Shown here: piece after piece, positions 1-10,054 of the stretch | How positions within the stretch are numbered: position 1 is the first letter of the stretch | Layout: each line of letters opens with the position of its first letter | Origin: Bacillus sp. UNC41MFS5 | GTDB lineage: Bacteria > Bacillota > Bacilli > Bacillales_B > DSM-18226 | NCBI RefSeq assembly: GCF_000686805.1 | Contig: NZ_JMLP01000027.1 | Location: 1-47,196 of the forward strand | Direction of reading: 5' to 3' | DNA: 47,196 nucleotides | Made by a program: the position numbers and the translations under genes | Notes under the pieces: generated by a model | What the model saw: the letters and a program-made list of their open reading frames with translations, nothing else | Database searches by the model: none | What the model was told of the DNA's origin: nothing

Positions 1-234
1 CTATCGGAGGGGTTCCGAAGGACAAAACACTCCAAGTGAGCACGCAAAATGTCTATCGGAGGCACTCCGAAGGACAAAACTCTCCAAATGAACAGGCAAA
101 TGTCTATCGGAAGGGTTCTGAAGGACAAAACTCTCCAAATGAACAGCCAAAATGTCTATCGGAGGGGTTCCGAAGGACAAAACTCTCCAAATGAACAGGC
201 AAAATGTCTATCGGAAGGGCTCCGAAGGACAAAA
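1..234. repeat. Tandem repeat, five copies of about 52 bp
   Basis: The block CTATCGGA recurs at 1, 53, 104, 156 and 208, giving periods of 52, 51, 52 and 52 bp. The fifth copy is cut short near 234. Each unit carries a small dyad TCGGA-(5 nt)-TCCGA followed by AGGACAAAA. In copy 3 the second arm is TCTGA, which still allows a G-U pair. The array may continue beyond the left edge of the window. A reading frame runs through it only because the period is nearly a multiple of three in places, and it has no ribosome-binding site. No function is known to me. Confidence 0.9.
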
Positions 235-581
235 AGGATCGAGGGGTAACTAAAGAACATCCGTTTTTACCGAAATTGAAATCGTAGAAAACCTATGGAG
301 AGTCACTATGGTTTATTTTTGGAGTTTTGGTACATCAAGAATCTCGGAAACATGAAGAGGCTCCCCTCAATCCCCGCCAGCTGTAAAATTCACCGATATC
401 TGCCTAATTTATCAAGACGTTCAACTCCTGCCCCTAGTACCGTATAACGTGAATTAAGGACAACCTAAATAGGTTGTTTTCCTATATTCACAATTATCTA
501 CTCCCCATCACCACAATACTTTTTAACGAAACCTACGTTTCACAATGGCGAGATTTGGAGAAAATCATTAGTAGTGAATCG
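235..581. other. Intergenic region without a gene
   Basis: Between the tandem repeat and the ctsR promoter I find no open frame with a ribosome-binding site on either strand and no tRNA or rRNA sequence. The only distinct structure is the terminator-like hairpin at 460-480. In B. subtilis this operon lies just downstream of an rRNA/tRNA cluster, so this may be the tail of such a region, but nothing in the sequence proves it. Confidence 0.6.
460..480 (+). terminator. Rho-independent terminator-like hairpin
   Basis: ACAACCT (460-466) pairs with AGGTTGT (471-477) across the loop AAAT and is followed by a short run of T to 480. It would end transcription entering from the left before the ctsR promoter. 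The T tract is short, so strength is uncertain. Confidence 0.5.
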
Positions 582-610
582 TTGCATCTACATAAAAAAT
601 TCAGTATAAT
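582..610 (+). promoter_or_regulatory. Sigma-A promoter of the ctsR operon
   Basis: TTGCAT (582-587) and a perfect TATAAT (605-610) are separated by 17 bp. Transcription should start near 617, inside the CtsR operator that follows directly. Confidence 0.8.
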
Positions 611-612
611 TT

Positions 613-629
613 AGTCAAATATAGTCAAA
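613..629 (+). promoter_or_regulatory. CtsR operator (heptad direct repeat)
   Basis: AGTCAAA-TAT-AGTCAAA fits the CtsR consensus RGTCAAA-NAN-RGTCAAA exactly. It begins 2 bp after the -10 box and covers the expected start site, so bound CtsR would block initiation. This is the known autoregulatory arrangement of the clpC operon in Bacillales. Confidence 0.92.
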
Positions 630-651
630 GTCAGAGAATGGGGGTGGGAAG

Positions 652-1113
652 ATGAGAAACATCTCTGATATTATCGAAAAATATCTCAAACAAGTATTGG
701 AATTAAGTGAAAGAGACCTTGTTGAAATCAAACGAAGTGAAATCGCAGACAAATTTCAATGTGTTCCATCACAAATCAATTATGTAATCAATACTCGTTT
801 TACCATCGAAAGAGGATACATTGTAGAAAGTAAACGGGGCGGAGGTGGGTATATACGGATCATGAAGGTCCAGTCCCATGATCTTGCTCATTTAATTGAA
901 CAGTCCCTCGCGCTTATTCAAAGCAGGATTAGTCAAACCAGTGCCGAGGATGTCATTTTCAGACTCGTTCAAGAAGAAATTGTCTCACAGCGGGAAGCGA
1001 AAATTATGCTCAGTGTAATTGACCGATCCGTCCTTTATATTGATCTTCCATACCGAGACGAATTAAGAGCGAGAATGCTAAAAGCAATGCTTACATCTTT
1101 AAAATATAAATAA
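652..1113 (+). CDS. ctsR: Transcriptional repressor CtsR
   Basis: CtsR represses class III heat-shock genes (clpC, clpP, clpE and its own operon) by binding heptad direct repeats as a dimer. The N-terminal winged helix-turn-helix ends in the glycine-rich wing KRGGGGYIRI at residues 61-70. Arg62 is the residue tied to heat sensing and to McsB phosphorylation in the family. The C-terminal half is the four-helix dimerisation domain. At 153 aa it has the usual family length. ATG is preceded by a G-rich site (about 639-646). It is first gene of ctsR-mcsA-mcsB-clpC, and the operator at 613-629 shows that it controls this operon. Product and start are secure. Confidence 0.97.
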   Translation: MRNISDIIEKYLKQVLELSERDLVEIKRSEIADKFQCVPSQINYVINTRFTIERGYIVESKRGGGGYIRIMKVQSHDLAHLIEQSLALIQSRISQTSAEDVIFRLVQEEIVSQREAKIMLSVIDRSVLYIDLPYRDELRARMLKAMLTSLKYK

Positions 1114-1138
1114 ATTTTTTCGCTTGAGAGGTGAAAGT

Positions 1139-1687
1139 ATGATTTGCCAGGAATGCAACCAAAGACCTGCAGCCCTTCACTTTACGAAAATCATTAATGG
1201 GGAAAAGACGGAAGTCAATCTGTGTGAAAAATGTGCGCAGGAAAAGGGAGAAATGTTTATTTTTAATGGGGAATCAGGATTCGCTTTTAATAATTTGTTA
1301 GCAGGATTATTAAATATAGACCCTGCTTTTCAAAAACCAAGTCAAAGCCCGTTTCATCAGGAGGAAATACTGCAATGTGATTCTTGTTCAATGACATTTC
1401 CGCAGTTTTTAAAAGTGGGCCGCTTTGGATGTTCCCATTGTTATGAAGTATTTAAAGAACAATTGAAACCCGTATTACGGCGACTTCATAGTGGAAACTG
1501 GACACATAATGGAAAAATACCAAAGAGAATTGGCGGCGGTATCCATCTCCGTAAGCAAATAGATGAATTAAAAGGGACTCTAAAAGAATCCATTGCCAAT
1601 GAAGAATTTGAAAAGGCTGCTGAGATTCGGGATGAAATACGTCAGTTAGAGAGAAAACTTGTAGCCAGCCAAGAGGGAGGGGAATAA
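1139..1687 (+). CDS. mcsA: McsA, activator of the McsB arginine kinase
   Basis: McsA binds and activates the protein-arginine kinase McsB and so promotes CtsR inactivation and targeting of proteins to ClpCP. Four CxxC pairs (C3/C6, C29/C32, C80/C83, C98/C101) form the expected zinc-binding sites. A UVR motif occupies about residues 140-175 and can contact ClpC or McsB. I chose ATG at 1139 (182 aa), 5 nt after AGAGGTG. An in-frame TTG at 1124 would place that Shine-Dalgarno inside the gene. The stop is one base from the mcsB start, so translation is probably coupled. Confidence 0.95.
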   Translation: MICQECNQRPAALHFTKIINGEKTEVNLCEKCAQEKGEMFIFNGESGFAFNNLLAGLLNIDPAFQKPSQSPFHQEEILQCDSCSMTFPQFLKVGRFGCSHCYEVFKEQLKPVLRRLHSGNWTHNGKIPKRIGGGIHLRKQIDELKGTLKESIANEEFEKAAEIRDEIRQLERKLVASQEGGE

Positions 1688-1688
1688 C

Positions 1689-2759
1689 ATGTCGCTTGAA
1701 CGGTTTTTAAATCAAGCTGTCAGCTCCTGGATGAGTGAGGAAGGACCTGATTCAGATATTGTCCTCAGTTCCCGCATTCGTTTGGCTCGTAACTTTGATG
1801 CATATAAATTTCCAACACTTTTTTCACACGAAGAAGCAAAGATAATTATTGAAAAAATGGAGGAAATATTAAATCAGTCAGACATTCAAAAGTTTGGCCA
1901 AATGGAATTGTTGAAAATTAATGAACTTCAGCCTCTGCAAAAAAGGGTTTTGGTAGAAAAACATTTAATCAGTCCAAATCTAGCAGAGGATTCACCACAT
2001 GGTGCTGTTTTATTAACCGAAAATGAAGAAGTTAGTATTATGATTAATGAAGAGGATCATATTCGTATTCAATGCTTGTTTCCTGGATTGCAATTATCTG
2101 AAGCTTTAGATGCTGCTGATGAAATTGATGATTGGCTAGAAAGTAATATTCAATATGCATTTGATGAGAAGCATGGTTATTTAACCAGTTGTCCTACAAA
2201 TGTTGGAACAGGTCTTCGTGCTTCGGTCATGATGCATTTGCCAGGATTAATCTTAACACAGCAAATTAATCGAATTATTCCCGCAATCAATCAATTAGGT
2301 CTAGTTGTTAGAGGAATTTATGGTGAAGGTAGCGAAGCATTAGGTAATATATTTCAAATTTCTAATCAAATTACCCTTGGAAAATCGGAAGAGGACATTT
2401 GCCGGGATCTCAAGGGAGTTGTTAGCCAGTTAATTTCACAAGAAAGGTCAGCACGTGAAGCATTACGGAAAACTTCAAACATACAATTAGAAGACAGGGT
2501 GTTCCGTTCACTGGGTGTGTTATCTAATAGCCGAATCATTGAATCAAAAGAAGCAGCAAGATGTTTATCCGATGTTCGGCTTGGAATAGATATGGGTTTT
2601 ATTGAAAAAATGCCAAAGACGATATTAAATGAATTAATGATCCTGACCCAGCCAGGTTTCCTGCAACAATATGCTGGCGGTTCATTAAGACCACATGAAA
2701 GAGATATCCGACGGGCAGCATTAATTAGGGAACGAATAAAAATGGAGCAAGAAAAATAG
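1689..2759 (+). CDS. mcsB: Protein-arginine kinase McsB
   Basis: McsB phosphorylates arginine residues, which marks proteins for degradation by ClpC-ClpP, and it inactivates CtsR. It is a phosphagen-kinase homologue. Visible signatures are SSRIRLARN near residues 27-35, the acidic nucleotide/guanidinium site NEEDHIR at 120-126, and the active-site segment [10 protein letters not shown] with Cys168. The C-terminal part corresponds to the phosphoarginine-binding and dimerisation domain. At 356 aa it is close to the B. subtilis protein (about 363). The start lies just after the mcsA stop and behind GGGAGGGG. It lies immediately upstream of clpC, its partner unfoldase. Confidence 0.96.
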   Translation: MSLERFLNQAVSSWMSEEGPDSDIVLSSRIRLARNFDAYKFPTLFSHEEAKIIIEKMEEILNQSDIQKFGQMELLKINELQPLQKRVLVEKHLISPNLAEDSPHGAVLLTENEEVSIMINEEDHIRIQCLFPGLQLSEALDAADEIDDWLESNIQYAFDEKHGYLTSCPTNVGTGLRASVMMHLPGLILTQQINRIIPAINQLGLVVRGIYGEGSEALGNIFQISNQITLGKSEEDICRDLKGVVSQLISQERSAREALRKTSNIQLEDRVFRSLGVLSNSRIIESKEAARCLSDVRLGIDMGFIEKMPKTILNELMILTQPGFLQQYAGGSLRPHERDIRRAALIRERIKMEQEK

Positions 2760-2776
2760 GTGAGGAGGAAGAGAAT

Positions 2777-5218
2777 ATGATGTTCGGCCGTTTTACTGAA
2801 AGAGCGCAGAAAGTTCTAGCACTAGCACAGGAGGAAGCGATTCGTCTTGGACATAACAATATTGGAACAGAGCACATTTTATTAGGTTTAACTCGTGAAG
2901 GAGAAGGGATTGCAGCAAAAGCTCTTTATGGGCTTGGCTTAGGTTCTGAAAAAATCCAAAAAGAAGTAGAAAACTTAATTGGCAAAGGACAGGAAGCTTC
3001 TCAAACTATTCACTATACTCCAAGGGCTAAAAAGGTCATCGAATTATCGATGGATGAGGCACGCAAGTTAGGACATTCCTATGTAGGCACTGAGCATATT
3101 CTTCTTGGCTTAATCCGTGAAGGGGAAGGGGTTGCCGCACGAGTCCTTAATAATCTTGGTGTAAGCCTAAATAAGGCAAGACAGCAAGTACTTCAACTAT
3201 TAGGAAGCAATGAGTCAGGCGGGCATCAAGGCGGTGCATCTGCCAGTGCGAACACACCAACACTTGACAGCCTTGCACGCGATTTAACTTCGATCGCACG
3301 TGAGGGCAGTCTAGACCCGGTAATTGGACGCGGAAAAGAAATTCAACGTGTTATTGAGGTTTTAAGCCGTCGGACAAAAAACAACCCTGTATTAATTGGG
3401 GAGCCGGGTGTCGGTAAAACTGCGATTGCAGAAGGTCTTGCCCAGCAAATTGTAAATAACGAAGTGCCTGAAATCCTTCGTGATAAACGGGTAATGACTC
3501 TCGATATGGGAACAGTGGTAGCTGGAACGAAATATCGAGGAGAATTCGAAGATCGTTTGAAAAAGGTTATGGATGAAATTCGCCAAGCAGGGAATATTAT
3601 TCTTTTCATTGATGAGTTGCATACCTTAATTGGTGCTGGCGGCGCGGAAGGGGCGATTGATGCGTCTAATATCTTAAAGCCATCTCTTGCGCGCGGTGAA
3701 CTCCAATGTATTGGAGCAACTACCCTTGATGAATATCGTAAATATATCGAAAAAGATGCTGCGTTAGAACGACGCTTCCAGCCAATTCGTGTCGATGAAC
3801 CGACACTTGAAGAATCAATTCAAATCTTAGAAGGGCTGCGCGACCGTTATGAGGCACATCACCGTGTTTCGATTACAGATGAAGCGATTCAAGCGGCAGT
3901 AAAACTTTCGGACCGCTATATCTCAGACCGCTTCCTGCCGGATAAAGCGATTGATTTAATCGATGAAGCGGGTTCTAAGGTACGTCTTCGTTCCTTTACC
4001 ACTCCTCCAAATTTAAAAGAATTAGAAGTGAAATTGGAAGAAGTGCGAAAGGAAAAAGATTCTGCTGTTCAGAGTCAAGAGTTTGAAAAGGCTGCTTCTT
4101 TAAGAGATACAGAACAGCGGTTACGTGAACAACTTGAAGAGACAAAGAAGAATTGGAAAGAAAAACAAGGGAAAGAAAATAATGAAGTAACCGTCGAAGA
4201 TATCGCAAGTGTTGTTTCTAGTTGGACCGGGGTTCCTGTTTCCAAACTGGCGGAAACAGAGATGGCGAAGTTGCTAAATTTAGAAGAAATTCTTCATTCT
4301 CGTGTAATTGGTCAGGAAGAAGCGGTAAAAGCCGTATCGAAGGCTGTCCGTCGTGCTCGTGCAGGATTAAAGGATCCAAAACGACCAATTGGTTCTTTTG
4401 TCTTCCTTGGACCAACAGGTGTAGGGAAAACCGAATTAGCACGAGCACTTGCTGAAGCGATGTTTGGTGACGAGGATGCGATGATTCGGATTGATATGTC
4501 CGAGTATATGGAGAAACACTCGACCTCTCGTCTGGTTGGATCACCGCCGGGATATGTGGGCTATGAGGAAGGCGGCCAATTAACAGAAAAGGTTCGCAGA
4601 AAGCCGTATTCCGTTGTGTTATTAGATGAAATTGAAAAGGCACATCCAGATGTATTTAATATCCTGCTGCAAGTCCTTGAGGACGGCCGATTAACTGATT
4701 CTAAAGGCAGAACAGTTGACTTCCGTAATACTGTCCTCATTATGACATCCAATGTTGGTGCTGAAGCACTTAAACGGAACAAGTATGTCGGCTTTAATAT
4801 TCAGGATGGCGAACAAGACTATAAAGATATGAAAGGGAAAGTGATGGGAGAATTAAAGAAAGCTTTCCGTCCTGAATTCCTTAACCGTATTGATGAGATT
4901 ATTGTTTTCCATGCGTTAGAGCGGAAGCATCTTGAAGAAATTGTGACTTTATTATCAGAGCAGTTAATTAAACGCTTAAAAGAGCAGCATATTTCTTTAG
5001 AATTAACAGCTGCGGCAAAGGAGAAAATTTCTCAGGAAGGCTATGATCCTGAATATGGCGCGCGACCATTACGCCGTGCGATTCAAAAGCATATTGAAGA
5101 CAGACTTTCGGAAGAACTATTAAAGGGGACATTATTAACAGGGCAGCTTGCGATTATTGATGTTGATAATGGAGAATTTATTGTTCGAATGGCTGAGAAA
5201 ACCAGTTTAGTAAAATAG
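2777..5218 (+). CDS. clpC: ATP-dependent unfoldase ClpC
   Basis: ClpC is the Hsp100 AAA+ unfoldase that feeds substrates to ClpP and uses the adaptors MecA and McsB. Domain order is: two N-terminal repeats (about 1-145), which bind adaptors and phosphoarginine; D1 ATPase with Walker A GEPGVGKT at 208-215 and Walker B ILFIDELH; a short coiled M domain with UVR-like sequence near 415-460; and D2 ATPase with Walker A GPTGVGKT at 545-552 and [12 protein letters not shown]. The 813 aa match the usual 810. GGTGAGGAGG lies before an ATG-ATG start, and I keep the first ATG as in B. subtilis. It is last in the CtsR-controlled operon, with a strong terminator 23 nt downstream. Confidence 0.97.
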   Translation: MMFGRFTERAQKVLALAQEEAIRLGHNNIGTEHILLGLTREGEGIAAKALYGLGLGSEKIQKEVENLIGKGQEASQTIHYTPRAKKVIELSMDEARKLGHSYVGTEHILLGLIREGEGVAARVLNNLGVSLNKARQQVLQLLGSNESGGHQGGASASANTPTLDSLARDLTSIAREGSLDPVIGRGKEIQRVIEVLSRRTKNNPVLIGEPGVGKTAIAEGLAQQIVNNEVPEILRDKRVMTLDMGTVVAGTKYRGEFEDRLKKVMDEIRQAGNIILFIDELHTLIGAGGAEGAIDASNILKPSLARGELQCIGATTLDEYRKYIEKDAALERRFQPIRVDEPTLEESIQILEGLRDRYEAHHRVSITDEAIQAAVKLSDRYISDRFLPDKAIDLIDEAGSKVRLRSFTTPPNLKELEVKLEEVRKEKDSAVQSQEFEKAASLRDTEQRLREQLEETKKNWKEKQGKENNEVTVEDIASVVSSWTGVPVSKLAETEMAKLLNLEEILHSRVIGQEEAVKAVSKAVRRARAGLKDPKRPIGSFVFLGPTGVGKTELARALAEAMFGDEDAMIRIDMSEYMEKHSTSRLVGSPPGYVGYEEGGQLTEKVRRKPYSVVLLDEIEKAHPDVFNILLQVLEDGRLTDSKGRTVDFRNTVLIMTSNVGAEALKRNKYVGFNIQDGEQDYKDMKGKVMGELKKAFRPEFLNRIDEIIVFHALERKHLEEIVTLLSEQLIKRLKEQHISLELTAAAKEKISQEGYDPEYGARPLRRAIQKHIEDRLSEELLKGTLLTGQLAIIDVDNGEFIVRMAEKTSLVK

Positions 5219-5240
5219 AGCTAGGTCGTAATATCTATGA

Positions 5241-5281
5241 AGAGGTACACGTAAATAAAGTTAAATCGTGTACCTCTTTTT
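5241..5281 (+). terminator. Terminator after clpC
   Basis: AGAGGTACACG (5241-5251) pairs perfectly with CGTGTACCTCT (5267-5277) and runs into TTTTT. It should end most transcripts of the ctsR operon, so radA-disA needs readthrough or its own promoter. Confidence 0.88.
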
Positions 5282-5346
5282 CTATCAATTTTTTCAAATG
5301 AAAAAATAAAAAAGGTGTGGTAACCTGTAAATAGTTAGCAAAATCT

Positions 5347-5394
5347 GGCTCCTGCACCCAGCGTATTTCGCTATCTGGTGCGTGTGCCTTTTTT
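5347..5394 (+). repeat. Short copy of a GC-rich intergenic hairpin element
   Basis: An outer GGC/GCC stem, an internal loop, and an inner stem GCACC(C)AG / CTGGTGC with one bulged C form an imperfect hairpin ending in TTTTTT. The left arm (GGCTCC...CCCAGCG) is shared with the longer element at 5434-5580. It could also act as a second terminator. Confidence 0.55.
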
Positions 5395-5433
5395 CAGAGT
5401 TAAATTAGTATAACTTTTTGAACTTAGATAACT

Positions 5434-5580
5434 GTCCGGCTCCAGCGCCCAGCGGCTAGTGTACTTCGCCATTTTCCCTACGATAAGTCAACATCGGATC
5501 ACTTACGCTCTCCGTGTTTCCTTTATCTCGGTCAAAGGGCTCCAGTCCATACGCCGCTAAACGGGCGCTTGCGCCTTTTT
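5434..5580 (+). repeat. Long copy of a GC-rich intergenic hairpin element
   Basis: The left arm AGCGCCCAGCGGC (5444-5456) pairs with GCCGCT...GGGCGCT on the right, with four extra bases (AAAC) on the right side. An outer GGC/GCC stem lies beyond a 3x3 internal loop, and the element ends in TTTTT at 5576-5580. The ends resemble a dispersed intergenic repeat of many Bacillaceae that starts like GTCxAGCTCCAGCGCC and ends like GGGCGCTTGCGCC. That resemblance is from memory. The end is only about 22 nt before the radA start. Confidence 0.65.
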
Positions 5581-5602
5581 ATGTAGAAAGGGTAGAAGGA
5601 TA

Positions 5603-6985
5603 ATGGCAAAACGAAAGACGAAGTTTATGTGTCAGGCGTGTGGATATGAATCGCCCAAGTGGATGGGAAAATGTCCTGGCTGCGGTGAATGGAATAAGAT
5701 GGTGGAAGAAGTTGAAGTAACTGGTACCGCGAGAAGGGGGGCATTTGCCCATTCTCAAGGCGGATCAGGCCTGTTATCCAAACCTATGCCGATCAATTCA
5801 ATTGAAATGGAAAATGAACCACGGATTCTAACGGATTTAAACGAATTAAACCGTGTCCTTGGCGGTGGCGTGGTTAAGGGCTCTTTAGTGCTGATAGGCG
5901 GAGACCCTGGAATTGGGAAGTCAACGCTTCTTTTGCAGGTTTCTTCACAACTTGCGAATAAAGGAAATCAGGTTTTATACATATCTGGTGAGGAATCGTT
6001 ACGACAAACTAAGCTTCGTGCGGAACGATTAGGTATATCTTCTGAAAATCTCCTCGTTTATTCTGAAACGAATCTTGAAGAAATCAACCGGACCATCGAT
6101 AGTACCAATCCTAGCTTTGTCATCATTGATTCGATCCAGACGGTCTTTCACCCAGATGTAACAAGTGCACCGGGAAGTGTCTCACAGGTTCGTGAGTGTA
6201 CCTCGGAATTAATGAGAATTGGGAAAACGAAGGGGATTGCGATCTTTATTGTTGGACACGTAACAAAAGAAGGGTCAATTGCTGGTCCAAGGCTGTTAGA
6301 GCATATGGTGGATACGGTTCTCTATTTTGAAGGAGAAAGACACCATACCTATCGGATTCTGCGTGCAGTCAAAAACCGCTTTGGTTCAACTAATGAAATG
6401 GGTATTTTTGAAATGAAGGAATTGGGCCTCGAAGAAGTAGCCAATCCTTCTGAGATATTTTTAGAAGAGCGCTCACGGGGCGCAGCTGGCTCTACGGTGG
6501 TTGCATCGATGGAAGGGACAAGACCAGTTCTTGTGGAGATTCAGGCCTTAATTTCCCCTACCAGTTTTGGGAATCCAAGAAGAATGGCCACTGGAATTGA
6601 CCATAACCGTGTGCCGCTTCTGATGGCGGTATTAGAAAAGCGAGTTGGGATGCTTCTCCAGAACCAAGATGCCTATTTAAAAGTTGCTGGTGGTGTGAAA
6701 TTGGATGAGCCTGCTATTGATTTGGCTGTTGCTGTCAGTATTGCTTCGAGCTTTAGGGATAAACCGACAAGGCCGACGGACTGCGTAATTGGGGAAGTGG
6801 GTTTAACAGGGGAAGTAAGAAGAGTATCAAGAATTGAACAGCGTGTTCAAGAAGCGGCCAAGCTTGGTTTTGAACGAGTCATTCTGCCGGCTAATAATCT
6901 TGGCGGCTGGAAGGGACCTAAAGGAGTCGAACTCATTGGGGTATCGAATGTAAGTGAAGCATTGAAAGCAGCGTTGGGAGGGTAG
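5603..6985 (+). CDS. radA: DNA repair protein RadA (Sms)
   Basis: RadA is a RecA-like ATPase and helicase that helps branch migration in recombinational repair and transformation. An N-terminal four-cysteine zinc finger (C10, C13, C24, C27) is followed by the ATPase domain with Walker [10 protein letters not shown] at 100-108. The RadA-specific motif KNRFG lies at 257-261, and the C-terminal third is a Lon-protease-like domain used for oligomerisation. The 460 aa are typical (B. subtilis 458). The GGGTAGAAGGATA leader gives a fair ribosome-binding site. disA follows after 3 nt, and the two proteins interact in B. subtilis. Confidence 0.97.
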   Translation: MAKRKTKFMCQACGYESPKWMGKCPGCGEWNKMVEEVEVTGTARRGAFAHSQGGSGLLSKPMPINSIEMENEPRILTDLNELNRVLGGGVVKGSLVLIGGDPGIGKSTLLLQVSSQLANKGNQVLYISGEESLRQTKLRAERLGISSENLLVYSETNLEEINRTIDSTNPSFVIIDSIQTVFHPDVTSAPGSVSQVRECTSELMRIGKTKGIAIFIVGHVTKEGSIAGPRLLEHMVDTVLYFEGERHHTYRILRAVKNRFGSTNEMGIFEMKELGLEEVANPSEIFLEERSRGAAGSTVVASMEGTRPVLVEIQALISPTSFGNPRRMATGIDHNRVPLLMAVLEKRVGMLLQNQDAYLKVAGGVKLDEPAIDLAVAVSIASSFRDKPTRPTDCVIGEVGLTGEVRRVSRIEQRVQEAAKLGFERVILPANNLGGWKGPKGVELIGVSNVSEALKAALGG

Positions 6986-6988
6986 CAG

Positions 6989-8062
6989 ATGGAGAATAAA
7001 AAGTTAGGTGAGCATACCGTAAGTGAGATATTACAGTTCCTTGCCCCTGGTACACCCATTCGTGAGGGAATCGACAATGTCCTCCGCGCCAATACAGGAG
7101 GCCTTATTGTCATTGGTTTTAACGAAAAAGTAAAAAGTATCGTTGATGGCGGCTTTGAAATTAATTGTTCTTTTTCGCCAAGCTTTTTATATGAATTGGC
7201 CAAAATGGACGGTGCAATTATCCTTAATGAATTAGGAAATAAAATTCTGTTTGCCAATGCCCAGCTGGCTCCTGACTCCGATATTCCCTCTACAGAAACA
7301 GGAATGCGGCACCGGACAGCTGAAAGGACGGCGAAACAAACAAAAGCTTTAGTCATTGCCATCTCCCAAAGGAGAAATGTAATTACTCTGTATCAAGGGA
7401 ACTTCCGCTATGCCTTAAAAGATATTGCGGTTATTTTAACAAAGGCCAACCAAGCCATTCAGACGCTTGAAAAGTATAAGACAGTCCTAGAACAAAGTAT
7501 TACCAATTTGAGTATTCTAGAGTTTGAAGAGTCGGTCACCTATAACGACTTTTTACTGGTTTTGCACCGGTTTGAAATGGTCTTAAAGATTAAAAACGAA
7601 CTGTTAACCTATTTACATGAATTAGGGACTGAAGGGCGTCTTATTCGTTTACAACTGAATGAAATCTTAACCGACCTGGAAGAGGAAACGATGCTCATTA
7701 TCAAAGATTATGCCTTTGATAGAGACATCAAAGCCAGAGATGTTTTAGGACGGATGCAATCTATGACTTCAAATGGAACGATAGAAGATATGGCGTTATT
7801 AAAATTAATGGGATATCTGGGCTATGTCCATCTTGAGGAAAATAAAAGTCCACGCGGCTATCGGATTCTAAATAAAATTCCAAGACTTCCATCGATCATA
7901 ATTGAAAATCTAATTAGCAGTTTTGGGGAACTTGCCAAGATCATCGCAGCATCTGTAGAGGAACTCGATGAAGTAGAAGGAATTGGGGAAGTTCGTGCTA
8001 AAAAGATTAAGGAAGGCTTTAAATTAATTAAAGAACGGTTATACACCGATCGTCACCTTTAA
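6989..8062 (+). CDS. disA: Diadenylate cyclase and DNA-integrity scanning protein DisA
   Basis: DisA makes c-di-AMP from two ATP, forms an octamer, scans DNA and lowers synthesis at branched recombination intermediates. The DAC domain shows the DGA motif at 74-76 and the RHR motif at 107-109 (GMRHRTAER). A helical linker is followed by a C-terminal helix-hairpin-helix DNA-binding segment ([16 protein letters not shown], about 325-345). At 357 aa it matches the family (360). GGGAGGG inside the end of radA serves as Shine-Dalgarno. Being transcribed with radA fits a role in coordinating repair with c-di-AMP. Confidence 0.97.
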   Translation: MENKKLGEHTVSEILQFLAPGTPIREGIDNVLRANTGGLIVIGFNEKVKSIVDGGFEINCSFSPSFLYELAKMDGAIILNELGNKILFANAQLAPDSDIPSTETGMRHRTAERTAKQTKALVIAISQRRNVITLYQGNFRYALKDIAVILTKANQAIQTLEKYKTVLEQSITNLSILEFEESVTYNDFLLVLHRFEMVLKIKNELLTYLHELGTEGRLIRLQLNEILTDLEEETMLIIKDYAFDRDIKARDVLGRMQSMTSNGTIEDMALLKLMGYLGYVHLEENKSPRGYRILNKIPRLPSIIIENLISSFGELAKIIAASVEELDEVEGIGEVRAKKIKEGFKLIKERLYTDRHL

Positions 8063-8096
8063 AACCATTAAATAAAAGTAAAAAAAATCCAATTGT

Positions 8097-8125
8097 TTGA
8101 CATGAGAATTTTCCAATGCTACCCT
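8097..8125 (+). promoter_or_regulatory. Candidate promoter upstream of yacL
   Basis: A perfect TTGACA (8097-8102) is followed after 17 bp by TACCCT (8120-8125) with an extended TGN (8117-8119). The -10 hexamer is poor (3/6), so this is only a candidate. It would give yacL-ispD-ispF a promoter separate from disA. Confidence 0.4.
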
Positions 8126-8253
8126 ATGGAGAAATCATCTATCAATAATTCACGGTAACTACTCTTTAACAAGAATCTTTAAGTGAAAAATAATCAGTAA
8201 ATTAAGGTTTCATTTTTATGAATATGTTTATAATGAGTAGAGGAGGTGAAGGA

Positions 8254-9342
8254 ATGTTAAAACGTATTGTTCAGGCTTGCTTCCTCATTATAGGTGGTAC
8301 GCTTGGTATTTTGTTATTACCGGAATTGTTCAATTTACTTCATATCAATGACATTCCCTTAATTAACAACTCGTATATCACTGCTGTTTTAGGTGCTATT
8401 ATTTTTTATCTTATTACCTTTTGGGCAGTAGATTATGTTTTTAACTTTGTTAAATGGACTGAAGATTCATTAGTCAAAATCCCTGTAACCGATGTCCTTT
8501 TTGGTAGTGTAGGTCTAATATTCGGGTTGTTGGTGGCCTTTTTAATTGGCTTTGCTTTAAATGCGGTACAGGTGCCAATTTTAAATGCTGTCGTGCCCAT
8601 CATACTGACCATTTTATTTGGTTATCTTGGCTTTCAGGTGGGTTTTAAGAAAAGGGATGAGCTCCTAGGTTTATTTGGAAACCGCAGTAATAAGAAAAAA
8701 TCAAGTGATGATGAGAGTGAAAAGGAAGCGAAACAATCTTTAAAAATACTAGATACTAGTGTGATCATTGATGGACGTATTGCAGATATTTGTCAGACAG
8801 GATTTTTAGAGGGTACGATTGTTATTCCACAGTTTGTCCTCGAGGAATTGCAGCATATTGCTGATTCATCCGATGTATTAAAACGAAATCGCGGCCGCAG
8901 AGGTCTAGATATTTTAAATCGAATTCAAAAGGAACTTGCCATTAAAGTCGAAATCTATGAAGGTGATTTTGAGGAAATTAGTGAAGTGGATTCAAAACTT
9001 GTTAAACTGGCAAAAATCACAAATGGAATCTTAGTCACAAATGATTTTAATCTGAATAAAGTCTGCGAATTGCAGAATGTTTCGGTGTTAAACATCAATG
9101 ATTTAGCGAATGCCGTCAAACCTGTTGTTCTTCCAGGTGAAGAATTAACGGTACAGGTGATTAAGGATGGCAAGGAATATCATCAGGGCGTTGCTTACTT
9201 AGATGACGGAACTATGATCGTTGTCGAGGAAGGAAGAGAATATATTGGGAAACGAATTGAGGTTCTCGTCACAAGTGTTCTCCAAACATCGGCCGGAAGA
9301 ATGATATTTGCCAAACCAAAGCTATTAGAAAAGGCACTTTAG
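8254..9342 (+). CDS. yacL: Membrane-anchored PIN/TRAM-domain protein YacL
   Basis: The N-terminal part has about four hydrophobic membrane segments within residues 1-135. A lysine/serine-rich linker follows, then a PIN ribonuclease-like domain starting at [10 protein letters not shown] (Asp167 is the first acidic residue), with further acids in [14 protein letters not shown]-type RNA-binding domain lies at the C terminus. RNA cleavage is inferred from the fold; no substrate is known to me. I use ATG at 8254 (362 aa, B. subtilis about 366) because AGGAGGTG (8241-8248) sits before it. An in-frame ATG at 8218 would place this site inside the gene. It is followed by ispD after 25 nt. Confidence 0.9.
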   Translation: MLKRIVQACFLIIGGTLGILLLPELFNLLHINDIPLINNSYITAVLGAIIFYLITFWAVDYVFNFVKWTEDSLVKIPVTDVLFGSVGLIFGLLVAFLIGFALNAVQVPILNAVVPIILTILFGYLGFQVGFKKRDELLGLFGNRSNKKKSSDDESEKEAKQSLKILDTSVIIDGRIADICQTGFLEGTIVIPQFVLEELQHIADSSDVLKRNRGRRGLDILNRIQKELAIKVEIYEGDFEEISEVDSKLVKLAKITNGILVTNDFNLNKVCELQNVSVLNINDLANAVKPVVLPGEELTVQVIKDGKEYHQGVAYLDDGTMIVVEEGREYIGKRIEVLVTSVLQTSAGRMIFAKPKLLEKAL

Positions 9343-9367
9343 ATAATGAATAGAGTGGGGTTTTCAT

Positions 9368-10054
9368 ATGACTTACCAAGTCATTCTCCCGGCAGCGGGC
9401 CAGGGAAAAAGAATGGGAGCAGGGAAAAATAAGCTTCTATTAGAGCTTAATAGTGTACCTGTACTAATCCATACATTAAAGGTGTTTGAACAGGATAATG
9501 CCTGCAGCAAAATTATTGTAGCAATTCATCCGCAAGATGAAGGGGAATTTAAAGCCTTATTTACCAAGTATAATGTTGCCAAGTCAATCCACTTAGTGCC
9601 TGGTGGTAAGGAACGACAGGATAGTATTTTTAATGCGCTGAAAACAGTGGAAACAGACGGGATCATTCTTGTTCATGATGCGGCACGTCCTTTTATCAGT
9701 AAAGAACATATTTACCGTTTGGCAAAAATGGCTGAGGATACAGGGGCCGCCATTTTAGGAATACCGGCAAAGGACACCATCAAAAAGGTTCAAGATGGTT
9801 TGGTGGTTGAAACTGTCGAACGTTCAAGCTTGTGGGCGGTCCAAACCCCACAAGCTTTTCGCATTTCTCTTCTGAAGGAGGCCTATGAGAAAGCAGAAAA
9901 GGATTCTTACCTAGGAACAGATGATGCTAGTCTAGTGGAGAGACTCGGCCATCCTATTGCGATGGTAGAAGGCGACTACGATAATATCAAATTAACAACA
10001 CCAGAAGATATTTATTTTGCGGAAGCGATACTGGAAAAAAGGAGTTTTTCATAA
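9368..10054 (+). CDS. ispD: 2-C-methyl-D-erythritol 4-phosphate cytidylyltransferase
   Basis: IspD transfers CMP from CTP to MEP in the non-mevalonate isoprenoid pathway. The nucleotide-binding loop [16 protein letters not shown] lies at residues 7-22. VHDAARPF, the [12 protein letters not shown] segment and GTDDASLVE are the standard family blocks. The length, 228 aa, is typical. Its last base is shared with the ispF ATG (TAATG), so translation of the two is coupled. IspD and IspF act at steps 3 and 5 of the same pathway. Confidence 0.96.
   Translation: MTYQVILPAAGQGKRMGAGKNKLLLELNSVPVLIHTLKVFEQDNACSKIIVAIHPQDEGEFKALFTKYNVAKSIHLVPGGKERQDSIFNALKTVETDGIILVHDAARPFISKEHIYRLAKMAEDTGAAILGIPAKDTIKKVQDGLVVETVERSSLWAVQTPQAFRISLLKEAYEKAEKDSYLGTDDASLVERLGHPIAMVEGDYDNIKLTTPEDIYFAEAILEKRSFS

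Larger units (their letters stand above)
5282..5602. other. clpC-radA intergenic region
   Basis: No gene is present. The region holds two hairpin elements of one apparent repeat family (5347-5394 and 5434-5580), both ending in a T run. I see no convincing sigma-A promoter for radA here. In B. subtilis radA is reached by readthrough and by extracytoplasmic sigma factors, and an ECF promoter could be hidden in clpC or in this gap. Confidence 0.6.

Noticed and set aside
1..234. CRISPR array
   Set aside because: The units are uniform tandem copies with no unique spacers and no cas genes nearby.
49..249. 66-codon open frame through the tandem repeat
   Set aside because: It has no ribosome-binding site, its peptide shifts composition as the repeat changes phase, and the array itself explains the open frame.
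4218..4643. 141-codon minus-strand frame within clpC
   Set aside because: It is the antisense shadow of a highly conserved coding region and has no supporting signals.
6847..7362. 171-codon minus-strand frame over the radA-disA junction
   Set aside because: It is antisense to two conserved genes, without a Shine-Dalgarno or recognisable product.
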